From Pseudorhodoplanes sp. (GTDB taxonomy: Bacteria; Pseudomonadota; Alphaproteobacteria; Rhizobiales; Xanthobacteraceae): a stretch of 17,499 nt of DNA. Of the stretch, positions 1 to 7,485 are shown one piece after another. The translations under genes were made by a program, and so were the position numbers. The notes beneath the pieces are model-generated. The model saw only the letters and a list, made by a program, of their open reading frames with translations, had not been told where the DNA came from and made no database searches. Where the stretch lies: the NCBI GenBank assembly GCA_008933495.1, contig WBUW01000015.1, positions 1 through 17,499 of the forward strand, read 5' to 3'. Positions within the stretch are counted from its first letter, which is position 1, and each line of letters starts with the position of its first letter.

Positions 1-120
1 GTGGATAACCGTGCGGTCTGCGGAACGAACCCGCTTGCATGGCGTTGCCGTCAGACGCAGATAGTCGGCGTCCGCCGGGCCATCCGGTACCCGCAGACGT
101 TCAAACGCAAAGGTGAATGC

Positions 121-462
121 ATGGTGAGCCCTTGGGGGGCGTGGCGGTCGTTTCCCGATCCGCAGTCGGGCCGGCCGATCGAGGCGCCGCTCGGCCCCGG
201 TATCTACGAGGTTCGCCACGCCGAGACCGGCGCGCTGGTAGCCTTCGGCCATGCCGGAAACGTTGCGCGCGTCCTTTCGGATCTGACGCCGAAACCGTCC
301 GCGCGCCTGTTCAAGGCCTTCCGCCGCCCGCTCCCGCACAAGATCGAGGAGCTCGAATACCGCACCTGCGCGGCGGCCAGCGCAGGCGAAGCCAAGTCTG
401 CCGCCGAACATCTGCGCGACCGCCGCGATGCCTATTGGCGTCGCCGGACGCTGGCGGGTTGA
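121..462 (+). CDS. Small GIY-YIG-like protein of unknown function (113 aa)
   Basis: The ATG at 121 is preceded by an AGGTGA ribosome binding site (111-116), so I prefer it to the in-frame GTG at base 1, which lies at the window edge. The protein begins with a Trp/Pro-rich stretch and then has G-P-G-I-Y-E-V (residues 25-31), about ten residues of a beta-hairpin, A-F-G (41-43), G-N-V-A-R (46-50) and a late helix with E90 and E96. That arrangement resembles the GIY...YIG...R...E skeleton of the GIY-YIG nuclease superfamily. The second motif is degenerate (AFG rather than YIG), so nuclease activity is doubtful. High GC at third positions supports coding. It is followed at distance by the Rieske oxygenase gene on the same strand but is probably a separate unit (137-bp gap). 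The family assignment is by eye only. Confidence 0.62.
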   Translation: MVSPWGAWRSFPDPQSGRPIEAPLGPGIYEVRHAETGALVAFGHAGNVARVLSDLTPKPSARLFKAFRRPLPHKIEELEYRTCAAASAGEAKSAAEHLRDRRDAYWRRRTLAG

Positions 463-480
463 AAGGAATCGACGCGACCG

Positions 481-505
481 CGCCGGCGCGGAGCGCGAGC
501 CGGCG
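481..505. other. GC-rich hairpin downstream of the GIY-YIG-like gene
   Basis: The arms CGCCGGC (481-487) and GCCGGCG (499-505) are perfect inverted repeats around an 11-nt loop, 18 bases after the stop codon at 462. There is no T-run after it, so it is at best a weak or factor-assisted terminator for the upstream gene. In DNA this GC-rich it may also be chance. Confidence 0.3.
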
Positions 506-563
506 TTCGGTCGTCGGATTCCCGGGATTGTGTTCCCCGCGCGGGCGCCGATCGTTTAAGCTT

Positions 564-592
564 GTCTCCGATACGACCTGGTCAACGGAGAC
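564..592 (+). promoter_or_regulatory. Inverted repeat overlapping the ribosome binding site of the Rieske gene
   Basis: GTCTCCG (564-570) and CGGAGAC (586-592) are a perfect 7-bp inverted repeat separated by 15 nt. The spacer contains a second short pair, GAC/GTC, around CTG. The right arm contains the GGAG Shine-Dalgarno core (587-590) for the ATG at 600. The element could act as RNA, hiding the ribosome binding site in a hairpin. It could also act as DNA, as a dyad operator with half-sites two helical turns apart. The dyad is seen directly; its function is inferred. Confidence 0.45.
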
Positions 593-599
593 ACCGGCG

Positions 600-1913
600 A
601 TGTTGAGCGCGCAACAAAACGATCTGATTACCCGCATTGGCCCGGGCACCCCGGCCGGCGCGCTGTTGCGGCGATACTGGCAGCCAGCCGCCTTGGTCGA
701 CGAGCTTGCCACCAACCGGCCGGTCAGGCCGGTTCGCCTGTTCGGCGAGAATCTCGTTCTGTTTCGCGACGAGAAGGGCCGCTACGGGCTCGTCGATCGC
801 CATTGCCCGCATCGCGGCGCCGACCTGGCCTTCGGCCGCCTCGAGGACGGCGGCCTGCGCTGTGCGTTCCATGGCTGGCTGTTCGACGTAAATGGAAAGT
901 GCCTCGACACGCCGGCCGAACCGGTCGGCTCGCCGCTGTGCGCAAACGTGAAGCAGACCGCCTATCCGGTGATCGAGCGCAGCGGCATCCTGTGGGCCTA
1001 TCTCGGACCGGGCGCGCCGCCGGCCTTTCCGCGCCTCGATTGCTTTATCGCGCCCGACAGCCACGTATTCGCGTTCAAGGGCCTGATCGAGTGCAACTGG
1101 CTGCAGGCGCTCGAAGTCGGCATCGATCCCTCGCACACCTCGTTCCTGCACCGCTTTTTCGAGGACGAAGACCCGTCCAAGGGCTACGGCAAGCAGTTCC
1201 GCGACAAGACGCTCGATTCCGACATGCCGATCACGCGCATCATGCGCGAATACACCCGCCCGCAGATCGAGATCGAGCCGACCGACTTCGGCATGCGCCT
1301 CGTCACGCGCCGTCAGATCAACGACGCGAAAGCGCACATCCGCGTCACCAATCTGCTGTTCCCCAATGCCTTCATCATCCCGATGTCGAGCGAAATGACG
1401 ATTTCGCAATGGCACGTGCCGGTCGATGATACCGGTAATTACTGGTACGCGATTTTCACCAGCTTCGGTAAACCGGTCGACAAGGCCGAGATGCGCCGCC
1501 AGCGGCTCGAATTGTACGAATTGCCCGACTACGTCTCGCGCAAGAACAAGCGCAACGATTACGGCTTCGATCCGCACGAGCAGCAGCACGCGACCTATAC
1601 CGGCATGGGCGCCGACATCAATGTGCACGACCAGTGGGCGGTGGAGTCGCAGGGCGCGATCCAGGACCGCACCAGGGAGCATCTCGGCCAGGCCGACCGC
1701 GCGATCACGCTCTATCGCCGCCTGTTGCGCGAGGCGATCGCCAAGGCGGGCGAAGGACAGAAGCCGCTGATGCTGCTCGATGAAGAGAGTGCGGCCTCGA
1801 TCACCGGACCGGCCGCGGTGGACGGCGTGGGTCCGGCGGACGACTGGCGGGGTTATTGGCGCGCGGCGGAGGAACGCCGGCGCAAGCTTTCGTCCTGGCT
1901 GAACGGGCACTGA
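600..1913 (+). CDS. Rieske [2Fe-2S] aromatic-ring-hydroxylating oxygenase, alpha subunit (phthalate 4,5-dioxygenase-like)
   Basis: The 437-aa product is a Rieske non-haem iron oxygenase that would use O2 and electrons from a separate reductase to hydroxylate or demethylate an aromatic or related substrate. The Rieske cluster ligands are clear: C69-x-H71 and C88-x2-H91, spaced C-x-H-x16-C-x-x-H. The mononuclear iron site has the family pattern D176-x2-H179-x4-H184 within E172-V-G-I-D-P-S-H. A C-terminal D356-R-T-R-E-H-L-G motif is typical of the phthalate dioxygenase/LigXa type, which work as homo-oligomers without a beta subunit. The ATG at 600 is chosen because it has a GGAG site nine bases upstream and begins the conserved N-terminus (QNDLITRIGPGTPAG). 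The reading frame is open much further upstream, but that part overlaps the previous gene and is not family-like. A GS-like gene follows after 20 bp. No ferredoxin or reductase gene is present here, so the substrate cannot be named. Confidence 0.95.
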   Translation: MLSAQQNDLITRIGPGTPAGALLRRYWQPAALVDELATNRPVRPVRLFGENLVLFRDEKGRYGLVDRHCPHRGADLAFGRLEDGGLRCAFHGWLFDVNGKCLDTPAEPVGSPLCANVKQTAYPVIERSGILWAYLGPGAPPAFPRLDCFIAPDSHVFAFKGLIECNWLQALEVGIDPSHTSFLHRFFEDEDPSKGYGKQFRDKTLDSDMPITRIMREYTRPQIEIEPTDFGMRLVTRRQINDAKAHIRVTNLLFPNAFIIPMSSEMTISQWHVPVDDTGNYWYAIFTSFGKPVDKAEMRRQRLELYELPDYVSRKNKRNDYGFDPHEQQHATYTGMGADINVHDQWAVESQGAIQDRTREHLGQADRAITLYRRLLREAIAKAGEGQKPLMLLDEESAASITGPAAVDGVGPADDWRGYWRAAEERRRKLSSWLNGH

Positions 1914-1933
1914 CCGTCTCCCGGCTGCCTGCA

Positions 1934-3418
1934 ATGGCTCCTCGCAAGACATCGTCCGGGTCGAGCTTTGTCGAACGCCACGGCCTGTGGACCGCGGCGC
2001 AGGCGGCGGCCGCGCGCGCGGTCGTGCGCGCCATCAAGCAGCACAAGCTGGAGCTGGTGCGCTTCTCGTTTGCCGACCAGCACGGCGTGCTGCGCGGCAA
2101 GACGGTGGTGGCGAGCGAGGCCGGGACGCTCATGCGCGCGGGCGTCAATCTGACCACCACGCTGCTCGCCAAGGACACTTCGCATCGCACCGTGTTTCCG
2201 GTGTTCACGGCCGGCGGCGGTTTCGGCATGCCGGAAATGGAAGGCGGCGGCGATTTCGTGATGGTCGCCGACCCCGCAACCTTCCGTGTCCTGCCCTGGG
2301 CAAGCAGGACCGGCTGGCTCCTCTGCGACATCTATTTCACGAACGGCAAGCCGGTGCCGTTCTCCACCCGCCAGATCGCGCGCACTGCGCTCGCCCAGGC
2401 CGCGCAGGCGGGCTTCGACTTCATGTCGGGGCTGGAGGTCGAGTTTCATCTGTTCCGTATCGACAATCCCCGGCTTGCGCCGTCGGACGCGACCTGGCCC
2501 GGCGAGCCTGCCGACGTCAGCCTGGTGACCCAGGGTTTCCAGTATCTGACCGAGACGCGCTTCGACCAGATCGAGCCGATCCTCGACATCCTGCGTCGGC
2601 AAATCATGGCGCTCGGCTTGCCGCTGCGCTCGCTCGAAATCGAACTGGGACCGAGCCAGTGCGAGTTCACGTTCGCGGCCGGGACCGGTCTTCTGCCAGC
2701 CGACCAGATGATCCTGTTCCGCGCCGCGATGAAGCAGGTGGCGCGCCGGCACGGCTATCTGGTCAGCTTCATGTGCCGGCCGGGACTGCCGAACCTGTTT
2801 TCAAGCGGCTGGCACCTGCACCAGTCGCTGCTTGAGCGCAAATCGGGGGAGAATCTCTTTCGCTCGGAAAATGGCCGCGAAGTTCTGTCGCCGCTGGCGC
2901 GCCATTATCTCGCCGGGCTTATCGCCCATGCGCGCGCCGCCGCCGCCTTCGCGACGCCGACCATCAACGGCTACAAGCGCTATCGCGCCTATTCGCTGGC
3001 ACCCGACCGCGCGATCTGGGCGCGCGACAATCGCGGGGTGATGGTGCGCGTGCTCGGGGAGCCCGGCGATCCGGCGACGCATCTGGAAAACCGCATCGGC
3101 GAGCCGACGGCCAATCCCTATCTCTATCTGGCGTCGCAGATTCATGCCGGGCTCGACGGCATCGTGCGCAAGCTCGATCCCGGGCCGTCGGCCGACACGC
3201 CGTACGAGACCAAGGCCGAGCCGTTGCCCAAATCGCTCGCCGAGGCCGTGTCGGCCTTGCGCAACGACAAGCTGTTCGTCGAGAAATTCGGCGCCGGTTT
3301 TGTCGACTATTATTGCCGGATCAAGGACGCCGAGATCGCGCGCTTCCGCCAGAGCGAAAAGGACGACGACCCGGAAGTCACGCGCTGGGAAATGAAGGAG
3401 TATTTCGACTTGTTTTGA
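1934..3418 (+). CDS. Glutamine synthetase family ligase (gamma-glutamyl-amine/anilide synthetase-like)
   Basis: The 494-aa product belongs to the glutamine synthetase superfamily, whose members use ATP to join glutamate to ammonia or to an amine. Visible motifs in order are: an N-terminal beta-grasp segment with F46-A-D48-Q-H-G; metal ligands E168-V-E170; E235/E237 and E244; the H294-L-H296-Q-S-L signature; N345-G-Y-K-R, the ATP-side loop; and E385-N-R387 followed by N394-P-Y-L. All catalytic positions I can place are present, so it should be active. It is longer than, and clearly distinct from, housekeeping GlnA, and there is no GlnB/GlnK gene nearby. It starts 20 bp after the Rieske oxygenase stop, so the two are probably co-transcribed. 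The ATG at 1934 has a poor ribosome binding site; an in-frame TTG at 1856 would overlap the oxygenase and is less likely. In the aniline and isopropylamine pathways GS-like enzymes activate the amine, which suggests a similar role by analogy. The substrate is unknown. Confidence 0.94.
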   Translation: MAPRKTSSGSSFVERHGLWTAAQAAAARAVVRAIKQHKLELVRFSFADQHGVLRGKTVVASEAGTLMRAGVNLTTTLLAKDTSHRTVFPVFTAGGGFGMPEMEGGGDFVMVADPATFRVLPWASRTGWLLCDIYFTNGKPVPFSTRQIARTALAQAAQAGFDFMSGLEVEFHLFRIDNPRLAPSDATWPGEPADVSLVTQGFQYLTETRFDQIEPILDILRRQIMALGLPLRSLEIELGPSQCEFTFAAGTGLLPADQMILFRAAMKQVARRHGYLVSFMCRPGLPNLFSSGWHLHQSLLERKSGENLFRSENGREVLSPLARHYLAGLIAHARAAAAFATPTINGYKRYRAYSLAPDRAIWARDNRGVMVRVLGEPGDPATHLENRIGEPTANPYLYLASQIHAGLDGIVRKLDPGPSADTPYETKAEPLPKSLAEAVSALRNDKLFVEKFGAGFVDYYCRIKDAEIARFRQSEKDDDPEVTRWEMKEYFDLF

Positions 3419-3452
3419 AATTGTCGGCGGCCAGGTTGACGACGCCAGATGC

Positions 3453-3469
3453 GAGCGGTCTGGCCGCTC
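3453..3469. terminator. Hairpin after the GS-like gene
   Basis: GAGCGG (3453-3458) and CCGCTC (3464-3469) form a 6-bp stem with a 5-nt loop, 35 bases beyond the GS-like stop codon. It lies in the gap between convergent genes. It has no T-tract, so a role in termination is only plausible from position. Confidence 0.35.
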
Positions 3470-3530
3470 CCGTCGCTGCTTGCCGCGGGCAATTGCGTCG
3501 CGTGACCGGGCAGGGTCAAAAGACGCGGAT

Positions 3531-3549
3531 GGCCGGGACAAGCCCGGCC
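3531..3549. repeat. Bradyrhizobiaceae-type REP palindrome, possible bidirectional terminator
   Basis: GGCCGGG (3531-3537) and CCCGGCC (3543-3549) form a perfect 7-bp stem with a 5-nt loop. On the minus strand the flanks read CTT before and ATCCGCGTCTTTTG after. I recall this palindrome with the following ATCCxCGTCTT as a very common intergenic repeat in Bradyrhizobium, Rhodopseudomonas and relatives. It sits between the convergent ends of the GS-like gene and gyrB, where such repeats often serve as transcription stops. The hairpin is seen; the family name is from memory. Confidence 0.65.
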
Positions 3550-3579
3550 AAGACGACGTCTAATCAAGGCACGGTTCGG

Positions 3580-6015
3580 TTACGCGTCCACGCTGGCGGC
3601 GAGCGCGTTCTCCTGGATGAAGTCGCGGCGCGGCTCCACCAGTTCGCCCATCAGCTTGGTGAAAATATCGTCGGCCTCGTCGGTCTCCTTCACTTTCACC
3701 TGCAGGAGCGAGCGCACATTGGTGTCGAGCGTGGTTTCCCAGAGCTGTTCGGGGTTCATCTCGCCAAGCCCCTTGTAGCGCTGCAGCGCCACGCCCTTGC
3801 GGCCGGTGCCGGTAATGGCCTCGAACAGGTCGACTGGGCCGTGGATGGCAACGCTCTCGTCCTTGCGGCGCAGCGTCGCCTGCTTGGCGTAGATCTGCTG
3901 CAGCGAGGCGGCGAATTCGTCGAGCTTGCGCGCGTCGGCCGAACCGAGCAGGGCGCTATCGATGATCGCGGCTTCCTTCACGCCGCGCACGGTGCGCTCG
4001 AACTGGAAGCCCTGGTCGGGCGTAAAGGTCCCCTTCCATCCGCGCTCGGTTTCCTCCGCCAGCGCATCGAGCCGGCGCGCGATATAGTCGGCGGCTTCCT
4101 TGGCGGCTTTGGGGTCGCCGGTCACTTTCGGCGTGAGCACGCCGGCGATCGCGGCCTGCTCGACGATCTTGCGGTTGTAGCGGTTGTGCAATCCGTTGAG
4201 CAGGTTGCGGATCTGGCGCGCTTCTTCTGCGAGCTTGCGCAGGTCGGCGCCGGCACGCTCCTCGCCGCCGGAGAGCGTGAGCACCGCCTCTTCCAGGCCG
4301 CTTCCGATCAGATAGTCTTCAAGCGCGCGCTCGTCCTTCAGATATTGCTCGGACTTGCCGCGCGTCACCTTATAGAGCGGCGGCTGCGCGATATAGAGAT
4401 GGCCGCGCTCGATCAGTTCGGGCATCTGCCGGAAGAAGAACGTCAGCAGCAGCGTGCGGATGTGCGAGCCGTCGACGTCGGCGTCGGTCATGATGATGAT
4501 TTTGTGATAGCGCAGCTTGTCGGGATTGAACTCCTCGCGCCCGATGCTGGTGCCGAGCGCGGTGATCAGCGTGCCGATTTCCACCGAAGAGAGCATTTTG
4601 TCGAAACGGGCGCGCTCGACGTTCAAAATCTTTCCGCGCAGCGGCAGCACCGCCTGGAATTCGCGGTTGCGCCCCTGCTTGGCCGAGCCGCCGGCGCTGT
4701 CGCCCTCGACGATGAACAGTTCCGACTTGGCGGGATCGCGCTCCTGGCAGTCGGCGAGCTTGCCGGGCAGGGAGGAGACATCGAGCGCGCCCTTGCGGCG
4801 GGTGAGCTCGCGCGCCTTGCGCGCGGCCTCGCGCGCGGCGGCCGCTTCCACGACCTTGCTCACGATCGCCCTGGCTTCGGCGGGGTGGATTTCGAACCAG
4901 TCCTGCAACGCTTCGTTGACGATGTTCTCCACCACCGGCCGCACCTCGGAGGAGACCAGCTTGTCCTTGGTCTGCGAGGAGAATTTCGGATCGGCCACCT
5001 TCACCGAAAGCACCGCCGTCAGTCCCTCCCGGCAATCGTCGCCGGTGAGATCGACCTTCTCTTTGCGGGAAATGCCGCCGCGCTCGGCATATTGCGTGAC
5101 CTGGCGGGTCAGCGCGCCACGAAAGCCGGCAAGATGGGTGCCGCCGTCGCGCTGGGGAATGTTGTTGGTGAAGCACAGCACGCTCTCGTGATAGCCGTCG
5201 TTCCACCACAGCGCGCATTCGATCGTAATTCCTTCGCGCTCGGTCTTGATCATGACCGGGGAGGGGATCAGCGCGGTTTTGTTGCGGTCGAGATAGCGCA
5301 CGAACGCTTCGACACCGCCCTCATAGCGCATCTCCTCGCGCTTCTCGACCGCGTGGCGCATGTCCGAGAGCGCGATGGTGACGCCGGAATTGAGGAAGGC
5401 CAGTTCGCGCAGACGGTGCTCCAGCGTCGAAAAATCGAACTCCGTCATCGTGAAGGTCTTCGGCGACGGCAGGAAGGTGACTTCGGTGCCGGTGCGGCCT
5501 TCAGCCTTGCCGACGACCTTGAGCGGCGCCTGGGCGATGCCGTCGCGGAATTCCATGAAATGCTCGTTGCCGTCGCGCCAGATGGTGAGCCTGAGGAAGC
5601 TCGACAGCGCGTTGACGACCGAGACGCCGACCCCGTGCAGCCCGCCGGAAACCTTGTAGGAATTCTGGTCGAATTTCCCGCCGGCATGGAGCTGGGTCAT
5701 GATGACCTCGGCGGCCGACACGCCTTCGCCCTTGTGGATGTCGACCGGAATCCCGCGCCCGTCGTCGCGCACCGTGCACGAGCCGTCGGGATTGAGCGTG
5801 ACGACGACCTCCCTGGCGAAGCCGGCGAGCGCCTCGTCGATGGCGTTGTCGACGACCTCATAGACCATGTGATGCAGGCCGGAGCCGTCGTCGGTATCGC
5901 CGATATACATGCCCGGCCGCTTGCGCACCGCGTCGAGGCCCTTGAGGACCTTGATCGACTCGGCGTCGTAGTCGGATGCGTCTTTGGGCGTGTTCGGACG
6001 GGCGGAATCGGCCAT
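3580..6015 (-). CDS. gyrB: DNA gyrase subunit B
   Basis: The 811-aa GyrB is the ATPase subunit of DNA gyrase, which introduces negative supercoils with GyrA. The GHKL ATPase motifs are intact: E53-V-V-D-N57-A-I-D-E in the first helix and the D-D-G-R-G-I-P loop. G-G-L-H-G-V-G and the transducer domain follow. The TOPRIM domain has E-G-D-S-A-G-G near residue 437 and D-A-D-V-D at about 510-514. The C-terminus has the conserved R-Y-K-G-L-G-E-M-N-P-E-Q-L-W element. Length is normal for Alphaproteobacteria. I start at the ATG at 6015 (M-A-D-S-A), since the open frame upstream to 6135 is AT-rich and not family-like. The gene follows recF by 180 bp on the same strand, a gap that should hold its own promoter. 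It is convergent with the GS-like gene. Confidence 0.99.
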   Translation of the reverse strand: MADSARPNTPKDASDYDAESIKVLKGLDAVRKRPGMYIGDTDDGSGLHHMVYEVVDNAIDEALAGFAREVVVTLNPDGSCTVRDDGRGIPVDIHKGEGVSAAEVIMTQLHAGGKFDQNSYKVSGGLHGVGVSVVNALSSFLRLTIWRDGNEHFMEFRDGIAQAPLKVVGKAEGRTGTEVTFLPSPKTFTMTEFDFSTLEHRLRELAFLNSGVTIALSDMRHAVEKREEMRYEGGVEAFVRYLDRNKTALIPSPVMIKTEREGITIECALWWNDGYHESVLCFTNNIPQRDGGTHLAGFRGALTRQVTQYAERGGISRKEKVDLTGDDCREGLTAVLSVKVADPKFSSQTKDKLVSSEVRPVVENIVNEALQDWFEIHPAEARAIVSKVVEAAAAREAARKARELTRRKGALDVSSLPGKLADCQERDPAKSELFIVEGDSAGGSAKQGRNREFQAVLPLRGKILNVERARFDKMLSSVEIGTLITALGTSIGREEFNPDKLRYHKIIIMTDADVDGSHIRTLLLTFFFRQMPELIERGHLYIAQPPLYKVTRGKSEQYLKDERALEDYLIGSGLEEAVLTLSGGEERAGADLRKLAEEARQIRNLLNGLHNRYNRKIVEQAAIAGVLTPKVTGDPKAAKEAADYIARRLDALAEETERGWKGTFTPDQGFQFERTVRGVKEAAIIDSALLGSADARKLDEFAASLQQIYAKQATLRRKDESVAIHGPVDLFEAITGTGRKGVALQRYKGLGEMNPEQLWETTLDTNVRSLLQVKVKETDEADDIFTKLMGELVEPRRDFIQENALAASVDA

Positions 6016-6195
6016 GAGGAGCCTCGAATCAGCGTCGGAAATGGCGCGTGGAGGGAGTTTTGTGTGACATGAAAAGGAAGGCAGGTACAGCCGAAAAGAA
6101 CCAAGCTTAAATGGTTGTATTTCCTGTATTTTCAAGGGCTCGGAGCGGGCTTGCAGGAGGCGCTCCGCACGCCCCGGACGGCGCGGTGCGGCGCG
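6016..6195 (-). promoter_or_regulatory. recF-gyrB intergenic region, probable gyrB promoter
   Basis: This 180-bp gap is divided. The recF side is very GC-rich, and 6060-6145 is markedly AT-rich, which is where a gyrB promoter would be expected. On the minus strand a TTGAAA occurs at about 6136-6131, but I find no convincing -10 hexamer at 16-18 bp from it. I therefore do not assign exact promoter elements. No hairpin plus T-run terminator for recF is visible. Confidence 0.4.
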
Positions 6196-7338
6196 CTATT
6201 GCGCCATGCTGATCTCCCCGGCCGCAGCCTCCAGAACCTGGCCGCGTGCGACGATGGCGGCGAACGCCTGCGGGTCGGCGCCGGTCATGAACACCTGCGC
6301 GTCGAGCCGTTCGAGCGCCGCGTACAGGGCCGCGCGGCGGCCGGGATCCAGGTGGGCGGCGACTTCGTCGAGCAGCAGGACCGGCGCATAGCCGGTCATC
6401 TCGGTGAGCAACCGCGCGTGCGCCAGTACGAGCCGGATGAGCACGGCCTTCTGTTCGCCGGTCGAGGCATCGGCGGCCGGAATGTTCTTGGGGCCATAGA
6501 CCACCGCAAGGTCGGTCAGGTGAGGCCCGTCGAGCGTGCGGCCGGCGGCGGCATCGCGCACGCGATTGTCGTGCAGTACGGCGCGGTAGCGATCCTCGAT
6601 CTCGGTCGCCGGATGCGTCAGCAGCATCTCCTCGATCCAGCCGGATAGCGAAATTTCGGCGAACGGAAACACCGTGTCGATGGCGCGGCTGGCGGCGAGG
6701 CTGCCCTGCAGGCGCTTGACCGTTTCCGCGCGCAGGGCGGCCACCGCGATCGCAAGTTCCGCCGTCTCGCGCTCGACCGCATCGAGCCAGTGCGGATCGG
6801 GCCGCGGGTTCTCCAGCAGGCGGTTGCGCGAACGCAGCGAACGCTCCAGCACCGATACGCGGCTGCGATGCTCGGCGTCGACGGCGACGACGAGGCGGTC
6901 GAGAAAGCGGCGGCGCTCGGAGGCGGGACCCGAAAACAGGCCGTCCATCGCCGGCGTCAGCCAGACCATGCGCACATGGTCGGCGAAGGCCGCCGCCGAA
7001 TTCACCGGCTCGCGGTCGATCCGGCATTGCCGGCTGGCGGCGCTGTCCCCGGGCGCGGGCGCGGCGATCCCGGTACCGAGCGTGGCCAGCCCAAGCGCGC
7101 CTTCGATTTCGGCGGAGACCGCCCAGGAGCCGTCGCCTTCGGCAAAGGCGACTTCGTCGAGCGTCGCGCGGCGCAGGCCGCGACCGGGCGCAAAGAACGA
7201 AATCGCTTCCAGCAGGTTGGTCTTGCCAACGCCGTTCGGGCCGGTGATCGCCACGAGATCGCTCGTGAACGCGACGCTGGTCGCGCGATAGCTGCGGAAA
7301 TTGGTCAGCGCGAGGCGGTGGAAGCGGACGGCGGTCAT
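6196..7338 (-). CDS. recF: DNA replication and repair protein RecF
   Basis: The 380-aa RecF is an SMC-like ATPase that loads RecA with RecO and RecR at gaps in single-stranded DNA. The N-terminus R-F-H-R-L-A-L-T-N-F-R-S-Y is characteristic of the family. The Walker A motif G33-P-N-G-V-G-K-T40 is intact, the ABC signature is S292-T-G-E-Q-K, and Walker B is V-L-L-L-D324-E325 followed by V-A-A-H-L-D. Length matches the family. I start at the ATG at 7338, which gives the standard N-terminus; in-frame sequence further upstream is intergenic. It lies between dnaN (147-bp gap) and gyrB on the same strand, the usual alphaproteobacterial arrangement. Confidence 0.98.
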   Translation of the reverse strand: MTAVRFHRLALTNFRSYRATSVAFTSDLVAITGPNGVGKTNLLEAISFFAPGRGLRRATLDEVAFAEGDGSWAVSAEIEGALGLATLGTGIAAPAPGDSAASRQCRIDREPVNSAAAFADHVRMVWLTPAMDGLFSGPASERRRFLDRLVVAVDAEHRSRVSVLERSLRSRNRLLENPRPDPHWLDAVERETAELAIAVAALRAETVKRLQGSLAASRAIDTVFPFAEISLSGWIEEMLLTHPATEIEDRYRAVLHDNRVRDAAAGRTLDGPHLTDLAVVYGPKNIPAADASTGEQKAVLIRLVLAHARLLTEMTGYAPVLLLDEVAAHLDPGRRAALYAALERLDAQVFMTGADPQAFAAIVARGQVLEAAAGEISMAQ

Positions 7339-7485
7339 CGTCTCTGTGTCATGCCCGGCGCGGGCCTGGCGTTCGGGCGACCCGAATCCGGCCTCGCGCC
7401 CGATCCGGCGTCGCAACCGGGCGCCGGAGGTGCAACGCCGAGGCCGGCAAGCCGGACATGCCGATCAAAATCGCGGCCCGACGAC

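Noticed and set aside
1..9. GTGGATAAC at the window edge as a DnaA box
   Set aside because: Only part of the 9-mer is visible, it is isolated, and it is far from dnaA in this window. One near-match in 17 kb is expected by chance.
582..1952. A 456-codon minus-strand frame opposite the Rieske oxygenase
   Set aside because: The plus-strand frame carries the complete Rieske and iron-binding motifs; the antisense frame is a composition shadow.
3313..6072. A very long open plus-strand frame opposite gyrB
   Set aside because: gyrB on the minus strand is unmistakable with all motifs. In DNA this GC-rich, antisense frames of strongly biased genes stay open by chance, and the antisense translation is a low-complexity mix of H, D, R, G and L with no family features.
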